Part shown: in pieces, positions 35,215 to 44,205 of the stretch
Layout: the number at the start of each line of letters is the position of its first letter
Numbering within the stretch: the first letter of the stretch is position 1
NCBI GenBank assembly: GCA_964529035.1
Contig: CAZGUG010000001.1
Span: 1-64,000 of the forward strand
Source of the DNA: CAZGUG01 sp964529035
GTDB lineage: Bacteria > Bacillota > Clostridia > Ch29
Length of the DNA stretch: 64,000 nt
Direction: 5' to 3'
Translations under genes and position numbers: made by a program
The notes under the pieces: model-generated
Seen by the model: only the letters and a program-made list of their open reading frames with translations
What the model was told of the DNA's origin: nothing
Databases searched by the model: none

Positions 35215-35811
35215 ATGGCTAAACCAAAAAAAACAAAGAACAAAGAACCAAGGGGTAAGAATAAAAAAATATGGATGACTGTACTGGTAATTATAGTGGC
35301 ACTGACAATAACCTTTGGTATTGGTATAGCCTTTAATTTGGGAAACATAGGCATAAGACTCAACAACTTTTTGGCGGGCATGCCTGTGGCCGGGAATATT
35401 TTCGAGCCGATAGATAAAGAAAAAACACCGGAGCAGCTTGAAGAAGAAAGGCTGGAAAATACCCGAAGGATGCTTGAACAGGAGAGGGAAAACCTGGATG
35501 AATGGTCGGACAATCTGGCGGCATGGGAGCTTCAGCTAAAGACAAAGGAAGAAGAACTGAACCAACAAAAAGATGTGGTGGAAAAGCTGCAGCAAAGGCT
35601 GGAAACAAGGCTCAAGAGCATACAGGAACTGGTTGCATATTACGAGAGCATGGACGCGGAGGATGCCGTCAATATATTGAACAATATATCCGATAATGAC
35701 CTTGTAGTGGTGATACTGAAAAACATGAAACAGCAAAAATCCTCGGAAATACTTGCTGCAATGGACCCGAGAAAGGCGGCAAGGCTTATGGAAATAATGT
35801 CTGCAATGTAA
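35215..35811 (+). CDS. MotE/YlxF-like membrane protein
   Basis: The 198-residue protein has a lysine-rich start, one membrane helix (about 20-42), a periplasmic or extracytoplasmic coiled coil (about 75-140), and a C-terminal MgtE-N-like helical repeat (ESMDAEDAVNILNNISDNDL, then ILAAMDPRKAARLMEIM). This matches YlxF/MotE proteins encoded between fliJ and fliK. MotE in alpha-proteobacteria chaperones the periplasmic MotC; the role in Bacillota is not settled. Confidence 0.85.
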   Translation: MAKPKKTKNKEPRGKNKKIWMTVLVIIVALTITFGIGIAFNLGNIGIRLNNFLAGMPVAGNIFEPIDKEKTPEQLEEERLENTRRMLEQERENLDEWSDNLAAWELQLKTKEEELNQQKDVVEKLQQRLETRLKSIQELVAYYESMDAEDAVNILNNISDNDLVVVILKNMKQQKSSEILAAMDPRKAARLMEIMSAM

Positions 35812-35869
35812 AGGGTATTACGGGACAATGGGTCCCGAGTACATAAAACTAGCGAAGGGAGGTGAATAA

Positions 35870-37108
35870 ATGCAGACAATGGCGGTGGAAAATGCCGTGG
35901 GAATACCGGAAGCCGGCAAACAAAGTAAGGGTGCACGGAACGCAGAAAACCTGGAAAGTTCAGCTTTTTCAGGCCTTTTGGGGCAGATGATGGAAATGCA
36001 GACCGGTAAGAATACCGAAGAGGCAGCGGAAAAACAGGAGCTTACAAAAACAGTCCTGCCGCAGATTCCGCATACAATGGATTGTTGCATACACAAGGAG
36101 TGTACCGAAACCGATGAAATCCGCGGAAACCTGTCAACAGAACAGCCGGTTGAAAACATGCGCGGCGGTGAAATCGAATACAAAATGCTGCTGCGGTATG
36201 AAACCGAAGAGAGTGGAGCCGGCAAAGGAGGAGAAGCAAAAACTGGCCTGTCCCGGGAAGGGGAGCAAAAAAGCGGGGACACACCGGTGGAACATCCTCA
36301 GCCTTTAAGAGGGGAAGGCGGAAAAACCCAAGTCATAATGAAACATGTCAGTGGACAGCAGTACGAAAAAAGCAGCGCAGATGAAAAACATACCGATGCC
36401 GTACACAATAAGGAACCTGCAATGATAAAAATACAAGATAAAGGAATGGATGTTGAAGAGGCAAACCAATTGGACAGGCCTGCTGACCAAAAATACGGCA
36501 TAAAAAACGCGGTAAAACAGGTAATGGATGAAGGCGCTGCAGCGTCAAAAAATGTAAAGACAAAGCAGCAAGTCTTAAAAACCGAAAGCATACATCAAAG
36601 AAACGGTCAGGAAGGGATAAAGACGGATCTTTGGTACGAAATTGAAGGCAGGGCTGTCAAGGAAAGGCCGGAAAGGGAATCTGTCCGGCTGGAAGAAAAC
36701 AAACGGGAACTGATAAACCAGTTGGCTGACAAAATGAGAATTGTGATTGGTTCCAGAAAATCCGAAATAAGCATGCAGCTTAGACCTGAACGGCTGGGCA
36801 GGTTGAATCTCAGGCTGACGGTGGTGGACGGTGTACTAAACGGGAAGATGGTGGTTCAAAACAACGAAGCAAAGAATTTAATCCAGGCAAACCTTGCTGA
36901 ATTAAAAGAAAGCCTTGAACAGCAGGGAATCCCTGTAAGCAAGTTCCAGGTTAATGTAGGGGGTGGCGGTGGATACGAGCGACAGCAGTTTTACCGGGAA
37001 AACCGGCAGACACTAAACGGGCAGCCCACGGCAGACCCATACGGCGAAAGTGAAAGTGAAGAATTCATTTACTGGAGAGGTGAAGGGACCATAGAACTGC
37101 TGGCATAG
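35870..37108 (+). CDS. fliK: FliK, flagellar hook-length control protein
   Basis: FliK measures hook length and switches export specificity through FlhB. The 412-residue protein has a long variable, charged N-terminal two-thirds and a conserved C-terminal domain (about 285-370: SEISMQLRPERLGRLNLRLT and LAELKESLEQQGIPVSKFQV). The ATG follows GGGAGGTGAATAA. A small hairpin (35821-35837) lies in the gap after the MotE-like gene. It is followed by flgD. Confidence 0.93.
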   Translation: MQTMAVENAVGIPEAGKQSKGARNAENLESSAFSGLLGQMMEMQTGKNTEEAAEKQELTKTVLPQIPHTMDCCIHKECTETDEIRGNLSTEQPVENMRGGEIEYKMLLRYETEESGAGKGGEAKTGLSREGEQKSGDTPVEHPQPLRGEGGKTQVIMKHVSGQQYEKSSADEKHTDAVHNKEPAMIKIQDKGMDVEEANQLDRPADQKYGIKNAVKQVMDEGAAASKNVKTKQQVLKTESIHQRNGQEGIKTDLWYEIEGRAVKERPERESVRLEENKRELINQLADKMRIVIGSRKSEISMQLRPERLGRLNLRLTVVDGVLNGKMVVQNNEAKNLIQANLAELKESLEQQGIPVSKFQVNVGGGGGYERQQFYRENRQTLNGQPTADPYGESESEEFIYWRGEGTIELLA

Positions 37109-37119
37109 GAGGTGAAAAA

Positions 37120-37620
37120 ATGCAGACAAACAGTGTGGATTCCGGGTACGGATACCAGGAGGGTTATACCGGCGAACTGGAAAAAAACGATGCTATGGGA
37201 AAGGATGCATTCCTGCAGCTGCTTGTTAACCAGATCAGGAACCAGGACCCGCTGAATCCCGTGGACGACAAGGAGTTCTTGGCACAGATGGCCCAGTTCA
37301 GCAGCCTTGAACAGATGCAGAACCTGAATGAAAGCTTTAATACCGGGCTTAACATGCTGCTGGAAACGGTGGACGGAGGACTGTATGAAAACTTCAGAGC
37401 ACTTATGAGCATAAACAGCAACATAATAATGCAGCAAAACTTCCAGGCAATGAACCTGCTGGGGAAGGACATAACTGCAGTAATAGAAACCGATGGAGAA
37501 CAAGAAACCATACAGGGTGAGGTCAGAAGGGTCTCCTTCAAAGAAGGCAGGGTACTGATTGAAGTGGACGAAAGGCTTATCTATATGGATGAAGTTGCAG
37601 AGTTTGAAATAGGACAGTAA
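37120..37620 (+). CDS. flgD: FlgD, hook-capping/assembly protein
   Basis: FlgD caps the growing hook. The 166-residue protein holds the diagnostic LGKDAFLQLLVNQIRNQDPL-like segment (about 27-46) and KEFLAQMAQFSSLEQMQN. The short C-terminal half keeps a small beta domain (MDEVAEFEIG). The ATG follows AGGAGGTGAAAAA. It sits between fliK and the TIGR02530-type gene, as in other Bacillota. Confidence 0.95.
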   Translation: MQTNSVDSGYGYQEGYTGELEKNDAMGKDAFLQLLVNQIRNQDPLNPVDDKEFLAQMAQFSSLEQMQNLNESFNTGLNMLLETVDGGLYENFRALMSINSNIIMQQNFQAMNLLGKDITAVIETDGEQETIQGEVRRVSFKEGRVLIEVDERLIYMDEVAEFEIGQ

Positions 37621-37658
37621 AAGCGGCCGAACAAAATCCCAGAATGGGAGGGGCGGTA

Positions 37659-38042
37659 ATGGGCGGAATAAACAAAATAAACAGCAGAATAACTCCGGCA
37701 GCAGAAACGACAGTAAAAAAGCCAGTGGAGAACGGGAAAAAAACGGATGCAGACTTCAAGGAAGTGCTGGAGGCTGCAAACAGCAAACTTAAGGTTTCCC
37801 TGTCTAAACATGCCCGAGTCAGAATGCAGTCAAGGGACATAATGCTCAACAATACCCAGGTGGAGAAGTTGAACCTGGCGGTGGAAAGGGCCCGGCAGAA
37901 AGGGATAAGGGATACCCTTGTGCTAATGGATGACAAAGCCTTTGTGGTAAACGTAAAAAACACAACCATAGTTACTGCGGCAAACCGCGAAGCATTAAAG
38001 GACAGAGTATTTACAAATATAGACGGAGCTGTAATAGTGTAG
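37659..38042 (+). CDS. Flagellar operon protein of the TIGR02530/YlxG-like family
   Basis: The 127-residue protein has the family core DFKEVLEAANSKLKVSLSKHA and IMLNNTQVEKLNLAVERARQ, ending NIDGAVIV. It is found between flgD and flgE in many Gram-positive flagellar operons; its function is not established. I choose ATG at 37659 with GGGAGGGG upstream; an in-frame ATG at 37644 overlaps that site. Confidence 0.88.
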   Translation: MGGINKINSRITPAAETTVKKPVENGKKTDADFKEVLEAANSKLKVSLSKHARVRMQSRDIMLNNTQVEKLNLAVERARQKGIRDTLVLMDDKAFVVNVKNTTIVTAANREALKDRVFTNIDGAVIV

Positions 38043-38120
38043 CCGGACCTTCAAAAGGGGGCTCAGCTTTCCGGAGCGACGGAAGGGAAGCATTACAGCT
38101 TTAAAAGGAGGTCATGCAAT

Positions 38121-39374
38121 ATGATGCGTTCATTGTTTTCAGGCGTTTCAGGTCTTAGGGCACACCAGACCAGAATGGACGTGATTGGAAATAACATATC
38201 AAATGTCAATACGGTCGGATACAAGTCGTCCCGTGCTACCTTTCAGGAGATTTTCAGCGAGACCCTGAAGGGTGCCGGTGCGCCGGAAGGCGGAAGGGGA
38301 GGTACAAACCCGCAGCAGGTGGGACTTGGCATTAGCCTTGCGACTATCGATACCCTGCATACCAGGGGCAGCATTGAATCCACCGGCTATCCGCTTGATT
38401 TGGCGATAGAAGGGAACGGCTTTTTTGTGGTGTCTGACGGAGGAGCACCCAAATTTACTCGGGCGGGCAATTTCATACGGGACACCGAGGGAAATATTGT
38501 AAACGGCAACGGATACAGGGTACTGGGCTGGATGGCGGACCAACTGGGCAATATAGATACCACCGTCTCCCCCGGGGCCATACAGATACCAAAGGATTTG
38601 CAGATGCAGCCGCTTGCCACAGGTGCAATAAAAATCATAGGAAATCTGGATGCGGATACACCGGAAGACGGAGTAGTACCATTTGAAACTGAAATCTTCG
38701 ATGAACTGGGAAGGAAGAACAAGCTCACCTTTGAGCTAAGAAAAACAGGTACTGATAACCAGTGGGTAATAGCGTCGGATGGAACCGATGGTAGGGTTAA
38801 AGTTACACCACCGGTTGGCGATCCGGAATATGTGACCCTGTCAGCATCTCCCACAATAGAGTTTGAAGAAGGAAAGATGACTGAACCTACAGACGGCATT
38901 TTCACGATAGACGGGACTGTGCCAATATATCAGAATATTACCGTTGATATATCGGATATCCACCAGTTTGCCGGAGAATCCGGCGTAGAACCGCTGGAGG
39001 TGGACGGTTATGCGCTGGGCAGTCTGGAGACCTTCAATTTCGATGCTGCCGGTGTGGCTACCGGGATATTCACAAACGGGCAGGAAAAGGTGATAGGAAG
39101 GATAGCACTGGCCAGCTTCAACAACCCTTCCGGGCTTCAAAAGGTAGGCACAAATCTGTTTGTGCAGACCCCCAACTCGGGGCAGCCGTCGATAGGCATA
39201 GCAGGGGACCACGGGAGGGGTACCATAAACCCCAGTTCCCTTGAAATGTCCAACGTGGATATTTCAAAGGAGTTTACCGATATGATTATAACCCAGAGAG
39301 GTTTCCAGGCAAATTCAAGGATCATTACGACTTCTGATGAAATGCTTCAGGAATTGGTTAACCTGAAGAGATAA
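38121..39374 (+). CDS. flgE: FlgE, flagellar hook protein
   Basis: The 417-residue protein starts MMRSLFSGVSGLRAHQTRMD, with NNISNVNTVGYKSSR, and ends with TDMIITQRGFQANSRIITTSDEM-type helices that line the hook core. The middle variable domain (about 130-330) forms the hook surface. Length and position after flgD favour FlgE over FlgG. The site AAAAGGAGGTC precedes two ATGs. The 78-base gap upstream holds only weak self-complementarity. Confidence 0.94.
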   Translation: MMRSLFSGVSGLRAHQTRMDVIGNNISNVNTVGYKSSRATFQEIFSETLKGAGAPEGGRGGTNPQQVGLGISLATIDTLHTRGSIESTGYPLDLAIEGNGFFVVSDGGAPKFTRAGNFIRDTEGNIVNGNGYRVLGWMADQLGNIDTTVSPGAIQIPKDLQMQPLATGAIKIIGNLDADTPEDGVVPFETEIFDELGRKNKLTFELRKTGTDNQWVIASDGTDGRVKVTPPVGDPEYVTLSASPTIEFEEGKMTEPTDGIFTIDGTVPIYQNITVDISDIHQFAGESGVEPLEVDGYALGSLETFNFDAAGVATGIFTNGQEKVIGRIALASFNNPSGLQKVGTNLFVQTPNSGQPSIGIAGDHGRGTINPSSLEMSNVDISKEFTDMIITQRGFQANSRIITTSDEMLQELVNLKR

Positions 39375-39379
39375 ATGAA

Positions 39380-39416
39380 CCGTCGGGGATTCCCTTGTTA
39401 AGGGAATCCCCGACGG
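39380..39416 (+). repeat. Perfect 17-bp hairpin between flgE and flbD
   Basis: CCGTCGGGGATTCCCTT (39380-39396) is the exact reverse complement of 39400-39416, with a GTT loop. It begins 5 bases after the flgE stop. No T-run follows on either strand, so it is not a standard terminator. It may stabilise the upstream message, block readthrough in part, or be a REP-type relic. Confidence 0.7.
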
Positions 39417-39435
39417 GAAAAAAGAGGGGTTTATT

Positions 39436-39627
39436 ATGATTAAGGTTACAAGGATAAACGGAAAGGAGTTTGTAATTAACGCAGAGCAGATAGAGTTTGC
39501 GGAAGAGACGCCGGACACCGTAATTTCCCTTATATCCGGCAAAAAGGTTGTGGTGAGCGAAAGCATAGATGAGATTATCCGGAGGGTTGTGGAGTATAAG
39601 GGTAATATACTTCGCTCATGCCAATGA
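39436..39627 (+). CDS. flbD: FlbD/SwrD family flagellar protein
   Basis: The 63-residue protein (MIKVTRINGKEFVINAEQIE, then ETPDTVISLISGKKVVV, then DEIIRRVVEYK) matches the FlbD/SwrD family. SwrD of Bacillus is reported to raise motor torque, perhaps through the stators. Its place directly before motA fits that role. The ribosome binding site is AGAGGGG. Confidence 0.92.
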   Translation: MIKVTRINGKEFVINAEQIEFAEETPDTVISLISGKKVVVSESIDEIIRRVVEYKGNILRSCQ

Positions 39628-39645
39628 ACAAGTGAGGTGTAGACA

Positions 39646-40458
39646 ATGGATATTTCAACCGCGTTGGGAATATTAATGGGAACTGCCTTCTTAATCATAG
39701 GAATTTTAATAAACGGCGCACTGGGCACCTATTATGACCAGGCTTCGATTATGATAGTACTCGGAGGCACCATCGCAGCTACACTCATCAGTTTCCCGCT
39801 CCCCAAGTTCAAAGAAACAATAAGAAGCGTAAAGCATATATTCTTTGGAAAAGAAATGAATGCCGCTCAAGTAATAGAAAATATAATCGAACTAGCAAAC
39901 GTGGCCAGAAAAGAGGGCCTGCTGGCCCTGGAGGAGGCTGCGCTGCAGTTGGACGACGATTTCTTGAGAAAGGGCATACTTCTGATTGTCGACGGAACAG
40001 ACCCGGAACTTGTCAGGAACATACTGGAAACAGAGCTTGCTTTTGTGGAGGAAAGACACAGTATGGGTCAGAGCCTGTTCGAGACAATGGGCAGTGTTTC
40101 GCCCGCTTTTGGAATGATAGGAACATTGATTGGGCTTATAAATATGCTGAAAACCCTCGAAGACCCTTCCACCGTAGGTCCCAACATGGCGGTGGCCCTT
40201 ATAACAACTTTCTATGGGGCCGTATTGGCTTATTTGTTTTTCCTGCCAATGGCGCGGAAGCTAAAGGTAAGAAGCAAAGAAGAAATACTTTTGAAAGAGA
40301 TATTGGTTGAAGGCATGCTCTCGATACAGGCCGGTGAAAACCCGAGAATTATAGAGGAAAAGCTGGTTGCATTCCTGGCACCCAAAATGAGGGAAAAAGC
40401 CAAGAAGGAAAAGGAAAGCGAAAGCGGGGAGGAAGCCTATGCGGACGCGGCGAATTAG
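39646..40458 (+). CDS. motA: MotA, flagellar stator proton/ion channel subunit
   Basis: The 270-residue protein has four membrane helices: two near the N-terminus (about 3-48) and two after the cytoplasmic loop (about 148-170 and 180-200). The loop holds the charged residues that touch FliG (KEGLLALEEAA, then FVEERHSMGQSLFETMGSV). PAFGMIGTLIGLINML is a family signature. It overlaps motB by 20 bases. Inclusion in the basal-body operon makes stator supply subject to the same riboswitch. Confidence 0.96.
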   Translation: MDISTALGILMGTAFLIIGILINGALGTYYDQASIMIVLGGTIAATLISFPLPKFKETIRSVKHIFFGKEMNAAQVIENIIELANVARKEGLLALEEAALQLDDDFLRKGILLIVDGTDPELVRNILETELAFVEERHSMGQSLFETMGSVSPAFGMIGTLIGLINMLKTLEDPSTVGPNMAVALITTFYGAVLAYLFFLPMARKLKVRSKEEILLKEILVEGMLSIQAGENPRIIEEKLVAFLAPKMREKAKKEKESESGEEAYADAAN

Positions 40459-41179
40459 ACGCGACGCCGGCAGTGCGGTAGTCGGCGACTGGATAACAAC
40501 ATACAGCGACCTTGTTACTTTACTTTTGTGTTTTTTCGTTTTACTCTTTTCATTTTCAGAAATTGATGCAAGAAAGTTTGAAGCAATAATAAAGTCTTTC
40601 CAGGGTTCGACAGGCGTGCTGGATATGGGAAAGACGGTTGACGAGGATAAATATATAAGTCAGGCATTAACAAGCGACAGACTGTTTAGGAACATGCCCC
40701 AGACAGAGAGTCTTGAAAGCCTGCACAGGCAGCTGGATGAGTACATAAAGGAAAACAATCTTGAAGCGACTATAGTGCTTGGAGTGGAAGAAAGAGGACT
40801 GCTTATACGATTTACCGACCAGGTACTGTTCGATTCGGGAAAGGCAGAGATCAAGCCGGAGGCGGTACCCATCATGCAAAATATCGGAGAGATTCTCAGA
40901 ACAAACAACCGGTTTATAAGGGTAGAAGGGCATACAGACAACGTGCCTATAAACACGCTTTTTTATCCATCCAACTGGGAATTGTCTACAAGCAGGGCTG
41001 TGAATGTGGTTAAGTTTTTTATGGAAGAAGTGGGCATTACCCCTGCCAGGCTTTCGGCGGCGGGATACGGTGAGTATCATCCCATTGCGGATAACGATAC
41101 TGCCGTTAACCGCCAAAAAAACAGAAGGGTGGATGTGGTTATTTTAAGGGAAATACATGCTTTTAACGAACCTAATTAG
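40439..41179 (+). CDS. motB: MotB, flagellar stator peptidoglycan anchor
   Basis: The 246-residue protein has one N-terminal membrane helix containing the ion-binding Asp (TTYSDLVTLLLCFFVLL, D near residue 23) and a C-terminal OmpA-like domain (VEGHTDNVPIN and NWELSTSRAVNVV). The ATG sits inside motA with GGAGGAAG upstream. Whether it is proton- or sodium-driven cannot be told. Confidence 0.95.
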   Translation: MRTRRIRRDAGSAVVGDWITTYSDLVTLLLCFFVLLFSFSEIDARKFEAIIKSFQGSTGVLDMGKTVDEDKYISQALTSDRLFRNMPQTESLESLHRQLDEYIKENNLEATIVLGVEERGLLIRFTDQVLFDSGKAEIKPEAVPIMQNIGEILRTNNRFIRVEGHTDNVPINTLFYPSNWELSTSRAVNVVKFFMEEVGITPARLSAAGYGEYHPIADNDTAVNRQKNRRVDVVILREIHAFNEPN

Positions 41180-41193
41180 GACGGAGTGAGACT

Positions 41194-41604
41194 ATGAGTA
41201 TTAAAAAACTGTTGCTTATTATAATGTTGGTGATTATTGCCGGCATAATAATTTTTGTAGCTGTCTATTCCTTTCTTGGTGCCAAAGCCGCAGACAACGA
41301 AAAGACAGTGATAATCCCCACGGGACCAAAATATCAGACAAATTTAAAGGATTGCAATAGTATTCTTCTTATCAGTTACCAAATAGAAGTTAAGGAAGAT
41401 AAAAAGCTGTTGGCACAAATAGAAGAGCGGAATACAGAAGTAAGAAGCAGGGTGCTTGATATCCTGAGGGACAAAACAAGGGAAGATATAGAAGGAACCA
41501 GGGGCAAAACAAATCTTGAAACGGAAATTCTTAAGTATTATCATACCCTGTTCGGCGAGGATGAGATTTTGAATGTGTTTATTGATGATATAGTGGTTCA
41601 ATAG
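41194..41604 (+). CDS. fliL: FliL, flagellar basal-body/stator-associated protein
   Basis: The 136-residue protein has one N-terminal membrane helix (about 5-28) and a stomatin-like extracytoplasmic domain (NSILLISYQIEVKEDKKLLA, then RSRVLDILRDKTREDIEGTR). FliL rings surround the stator in other bacteria. It lies between motB and fliM, which fits that link. Confidence 0.93.
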   Translation: MSIKKLLLIIMLVIIAGIIIFVAVYSFLGAKAADNEKTVIIPTGPKYQTNLKDCNSILLISYQIEVKEDKKLLAQIEERNTEVRSRVLDILRDKTREDIEGTRGKTNLETEILKYYHTLFGEDEILNVFIDDIVVQ

Positions 41605-41618
41605 AGGGGGGGTTAAAC

Positions 41619-42614
41619 ATGCCGGATGTACTTACCCAAAACGAAATAGACGATCTTTTAAAGGCTTTAAGTACAGGTGAACTTGATGTGCGGGAAGTAG
41701 TACAGGATACCTCGGAAAAACACATAAAATGCTATGACTTCAAACGACCCAATAAATTTGCAAAGGACCAGCTGAGGACTTTGGAGATGATTCACGAAAA
41801 CTATGCAAGACTGGTCTCCACTTTTATGTCGGGTTACCTGAGGAGTTTTGTAACGGTGGATTTGCTTTCGGTGGAGCAGCTTACATATCATGAATTTACA
41901 AATTCTCTGGCAAACCCTACCATACTGGCCCTTTGTGACATACCGCCCCTTTCAGGCAGTTTTATACTGGATATTGGTCCTTCCCTTACCTATGCGATTA
42001 TTGACAGAATACTGGGCGGTGGTGGAAATGGTGATATTAAAACGCGGAACTTTACCGAAATAGAAGTTTCCATAATGAAAAGTTTGTTGGAAAGGACCGC
42101 GGACCTGCTGGTGGAACCATGGAGCAACGTTATTGAATTCGCACCAAGGGTTGCAAAGATAGAGACCAACTCACAATTCCTGCAGGTGATGTCGCCGAAT
42201 GAGATTATAGCTTTGATCACAATGAGATTAAAGGTCGGCGAATCAGAGGGCATGATGAACTTGGCGATTCCCCATCTTTCGGTGGAACCCATTGTAAACA
42301 AAATATCCACGAGATACTGGTTTACCTCAAACGGTGCAACGGAAAGCAAAGGTGACACAAAGCTTCTCGAAAAGAGAATTGAGAATGCAAGCGTTTTATT
42401 GAAGGTGGTTTTAGGTGAAACAAATCTGACCATCGAAGAATTTACCGGCCTGCAGACCGGGGATGTACTGAGACTCAACAGGCAGACAGAGCGCCCTATG
42501 GAAATGTACGTGGGCAATAAGCATATATTCAATGTCAAACCGGGAGTGAAAAAAAATAAAATCGCAGTAAAGATAGTAGACATTGCAAGGAAAGGAGATG
42601 AGTTTGATGAATGA
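41619..42614 (+). CDS. fliM: FliM, flagellar switch protein
   Basis: FliM binds CheY-P, FliG and FliY/FliN in the C-ring. The 331-residue protein starts with the CheY-binding peptide region (LTQNEIDDLLKAL), has a CheC-like middle domain (GGGGNGDIKTRNFTEIE) and a SpoA C-terminal domain (LQTGDVLRLNRQTERPMEMY). It overlaps fliY by 8 bases. Confidence 0.97.
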   Translation: MPDVLTQNEIDDLLKALSTGELDVREVVQDTSEKHIKCYDFKRPNKFAKDQLRTLEMIHENYARLVSTFMSGYLRSFVTVDLLSVEQLTYHEFTNSLANPTILALCDIPPLSGSFILDIGPSLTYAIIDRILGGGGNGDIKTRNFTEIEVSIMKSLLERTADLLVEPWSNVIEFAPRVAKIETNSQFLQVMSPNEIIALITMRLKVGESEGMMNLAIPHLSVEPIVNKISTRYWFTSNGATESKGDTKLLEKRIENASVLLKVVLGETNLTIEEFTGLQTGDVLRLNRQTERPMEMYVGNKHIFNVKPGVKKNKIAVKIVDIARKGDEFDE

Positions 42615-43794
42615 AATGCTGTCCCAGGAAGAGATAGATGCGCTGCTTAAAAAGGAAAGGCCTCCGGAGGATGAGATACTTACCGAAGAGGAAATTGACG
42701 CCCTGGGAGAAATAGGCAATATTAGCATGGGAACTTCGGCAACAACCCTTTATTCGCTGCTTAAAAACAAAGTAACCATTACCACTCCCAATGTGGAAAT
42801 TACCGATGCGGGGCAGGTAACCAGTGAATATCCACTGCCCTTTCTGGCGGTGAATGTTGAATTTACCGAAGGTATAGAAGGAACAAACCTATTGCTTGTT
42901 AAGGATAATGATGCAAAGATTATCGCAGACCTGATGATGGGAGGGAACGGTAAAAACCCGCCGGAGGAACTCGGGGAAATGGCAGTGAGCGCCGTCAGCG
43001 AAGCGATGAATCAGATGATAGGTTCCGCCGCAACGTCACTTTCTACGCTGCTGGACAAGCCCATACATATATCTCCTCCACAAACCACAAAGGTGGACCT
43101 GGGAGCAGATGCCCACGGCATTCGGTTCTTTGAGGAAAACGAAAAATTCGTGAGGACTTCCTTTAAGATGGTGGTCGGCGACTTGATAGACAGTGAAATA
43201 ATGCAGCTGCTTCCGATAGGCTTTTCCAAGGAAATGGTTGCAAGCCTGATAGACAAGGAAAAAAAGGAAGCTGAGAATACTGCCGGAATTACTTCTGCTG
43301 TAATTGAGGAAGATGAAGATTCCATGGCAATACCGAATTCTGAAATGGAAGAACAGAAGAATACAGAAGAGTTGTCAGCCAATGATATAAAAGAAAAACT
43401 GATGGATACTCCTGATTTGTCAGCAGGAAATGGGCATGGAGAAAGGCGGGAGGCTCCGGCGGATCAAAAAGAGGTTAAGATACAGCCGGTTACGCTGAAA
43501 GATTTTGAAGAAACTTCTTCATCGACGGGCAGGGAAAACATCAACCTTATACTGGATGTACCGTTAAACGTTACTGTGGAACTGGGCAGGACAAAAAAAC
43601 AAATCAGGGAAATACTGCAGTTTGGAGTAGGTACCATTGTGGAATTGGATAAGCTGGCGGGCGAACCGGTGGAACTTATGGTTAACGGTAAGTTTATAGC
43701 AAAAGGTGAAGTAGTGGTTATAGATGAAAACTTTGGAGTAAGGATAACAGATATCGTGCATCCTTCCAAAAGGATTAATAGTATATCACAGTAA
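42607..43794 (+). CDS. fliY: FliY, switch protein with CheC-type phosphatase and FliN domains
   Basis: FliY replaces FliN in Bacillota and dephosphorylates CheY-P at the motor. The 395-residue protein has a FliM-like N-peptide (LSQEEIDALL, 5-14) and CheC-type active-site helices with Glu/Asn (GEIGNISMG and SEAMNQMIGSAATSL). An acidic linker and a C-terminal SpoA/FliN domain (ILDVPLNVTVELGRTKKQIR) follow. ATG at 42607 and TTG at 42604 are both possible after AAGGAGATG. The gene lies next to cheY. Confidence 0.95.
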   Translation: MNEMLSQEEIDALLKKERPPEDEILTEEEIDALGEIGNISMGTSATTLYSLLKNKVTITTPNVEITDAGQVTSEYPLPFLAVNVEFTEGIEGTNLLLVKDNDAKIIADLMMGGNGKNPPEELGEMAVSAVSEAMNQMIGSAATSLSTLLDKPIHISPPQTTKVDLGADAHGIRFFEENEKFVRTSFKMVVGDLIDSEIMQLLPIGFSKEMVASLIDKEKKEAENTAGITSAVIEEDEDSMAIPNSEMEEQKNTEELSANDIKEKLMDTPDLSAGNGHGERREAPADQKEVKIQPVTLKDFEETSSSTGRENINLILDVPLNVTVELGRTKKQIREILQFGVGTIVELDKLAGEPVELMVNGKFIAKGEVVVIDENFGVRITDIVHPSKRINSISQ

Positions 43795-43820
43795 CCGATA
43801 AGAGGGGGGAAAGGGTCCAT

Positions 43821-44180
43821 ATGGCAAAGGAAATATTGATAGTTGATGACGCCGCCTTTATGAGAATGATGATCAAGGATATATTGGACAAAAACGGATA
43901 CCAGGTGGTGGGAGAAGCCGAAAACGGAATAAAAGCAGTGGAAAAATTTACCGAACTTAAACCGGATTTGGTGATTATGGATATCACAATGCCTGAAATG
44001 GACGGTATACAGGCGGTCAAGAAGATAAGAACCATTGATTCAGATGCAAACATTATAATGTGTTCTGCAATGGGTCAGCAGGCTATGGTAATTGAAGCGA
44101 TTCAGGCCGGAGCGAAGGATTTTATTGTAAAGCCGTTTCAGCCGGACAGGGTATTGGAGGCGGTCAGCAAAGCCATATAA
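43821..44180 (+). CDS. cheY: CheY, chemotaxis response regulator
   Basis: The 119-residue single receiver domain has the acidic pair (DD, 9-10), the phosphoacceptor Asp54 (VIMDITMPEMDG), the conserved Ser of MCSAMGQQ and the Lys of VKPF. It signals from CheA to FliM. The set of phosphatases around it (FliY, CheC) is complete. The ribosome binding site is AGAGGGGGGAAAG. Confidence 0.96.
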   Translation: MAKEILIVDDAAFMRMMIKDILDKNGYQVVGEAENGIKAVEKFTELKPDLVIMDITMPEMDGIQAVKKIRTIDSDANIIMCSAMGQQAMVIEAIQAGAKDFIVKPFQPDRVLEAVSKAI

Positions 44181-44205
44181 AGCTATATGATAAGGTGGGT
44201 ATTTA

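Noticed and set aside
38043..38120. A possible structured element before flgE
   Set aside because: Only short, imperfect self-complementarity is present; no known riboswitch motif and no terminator.
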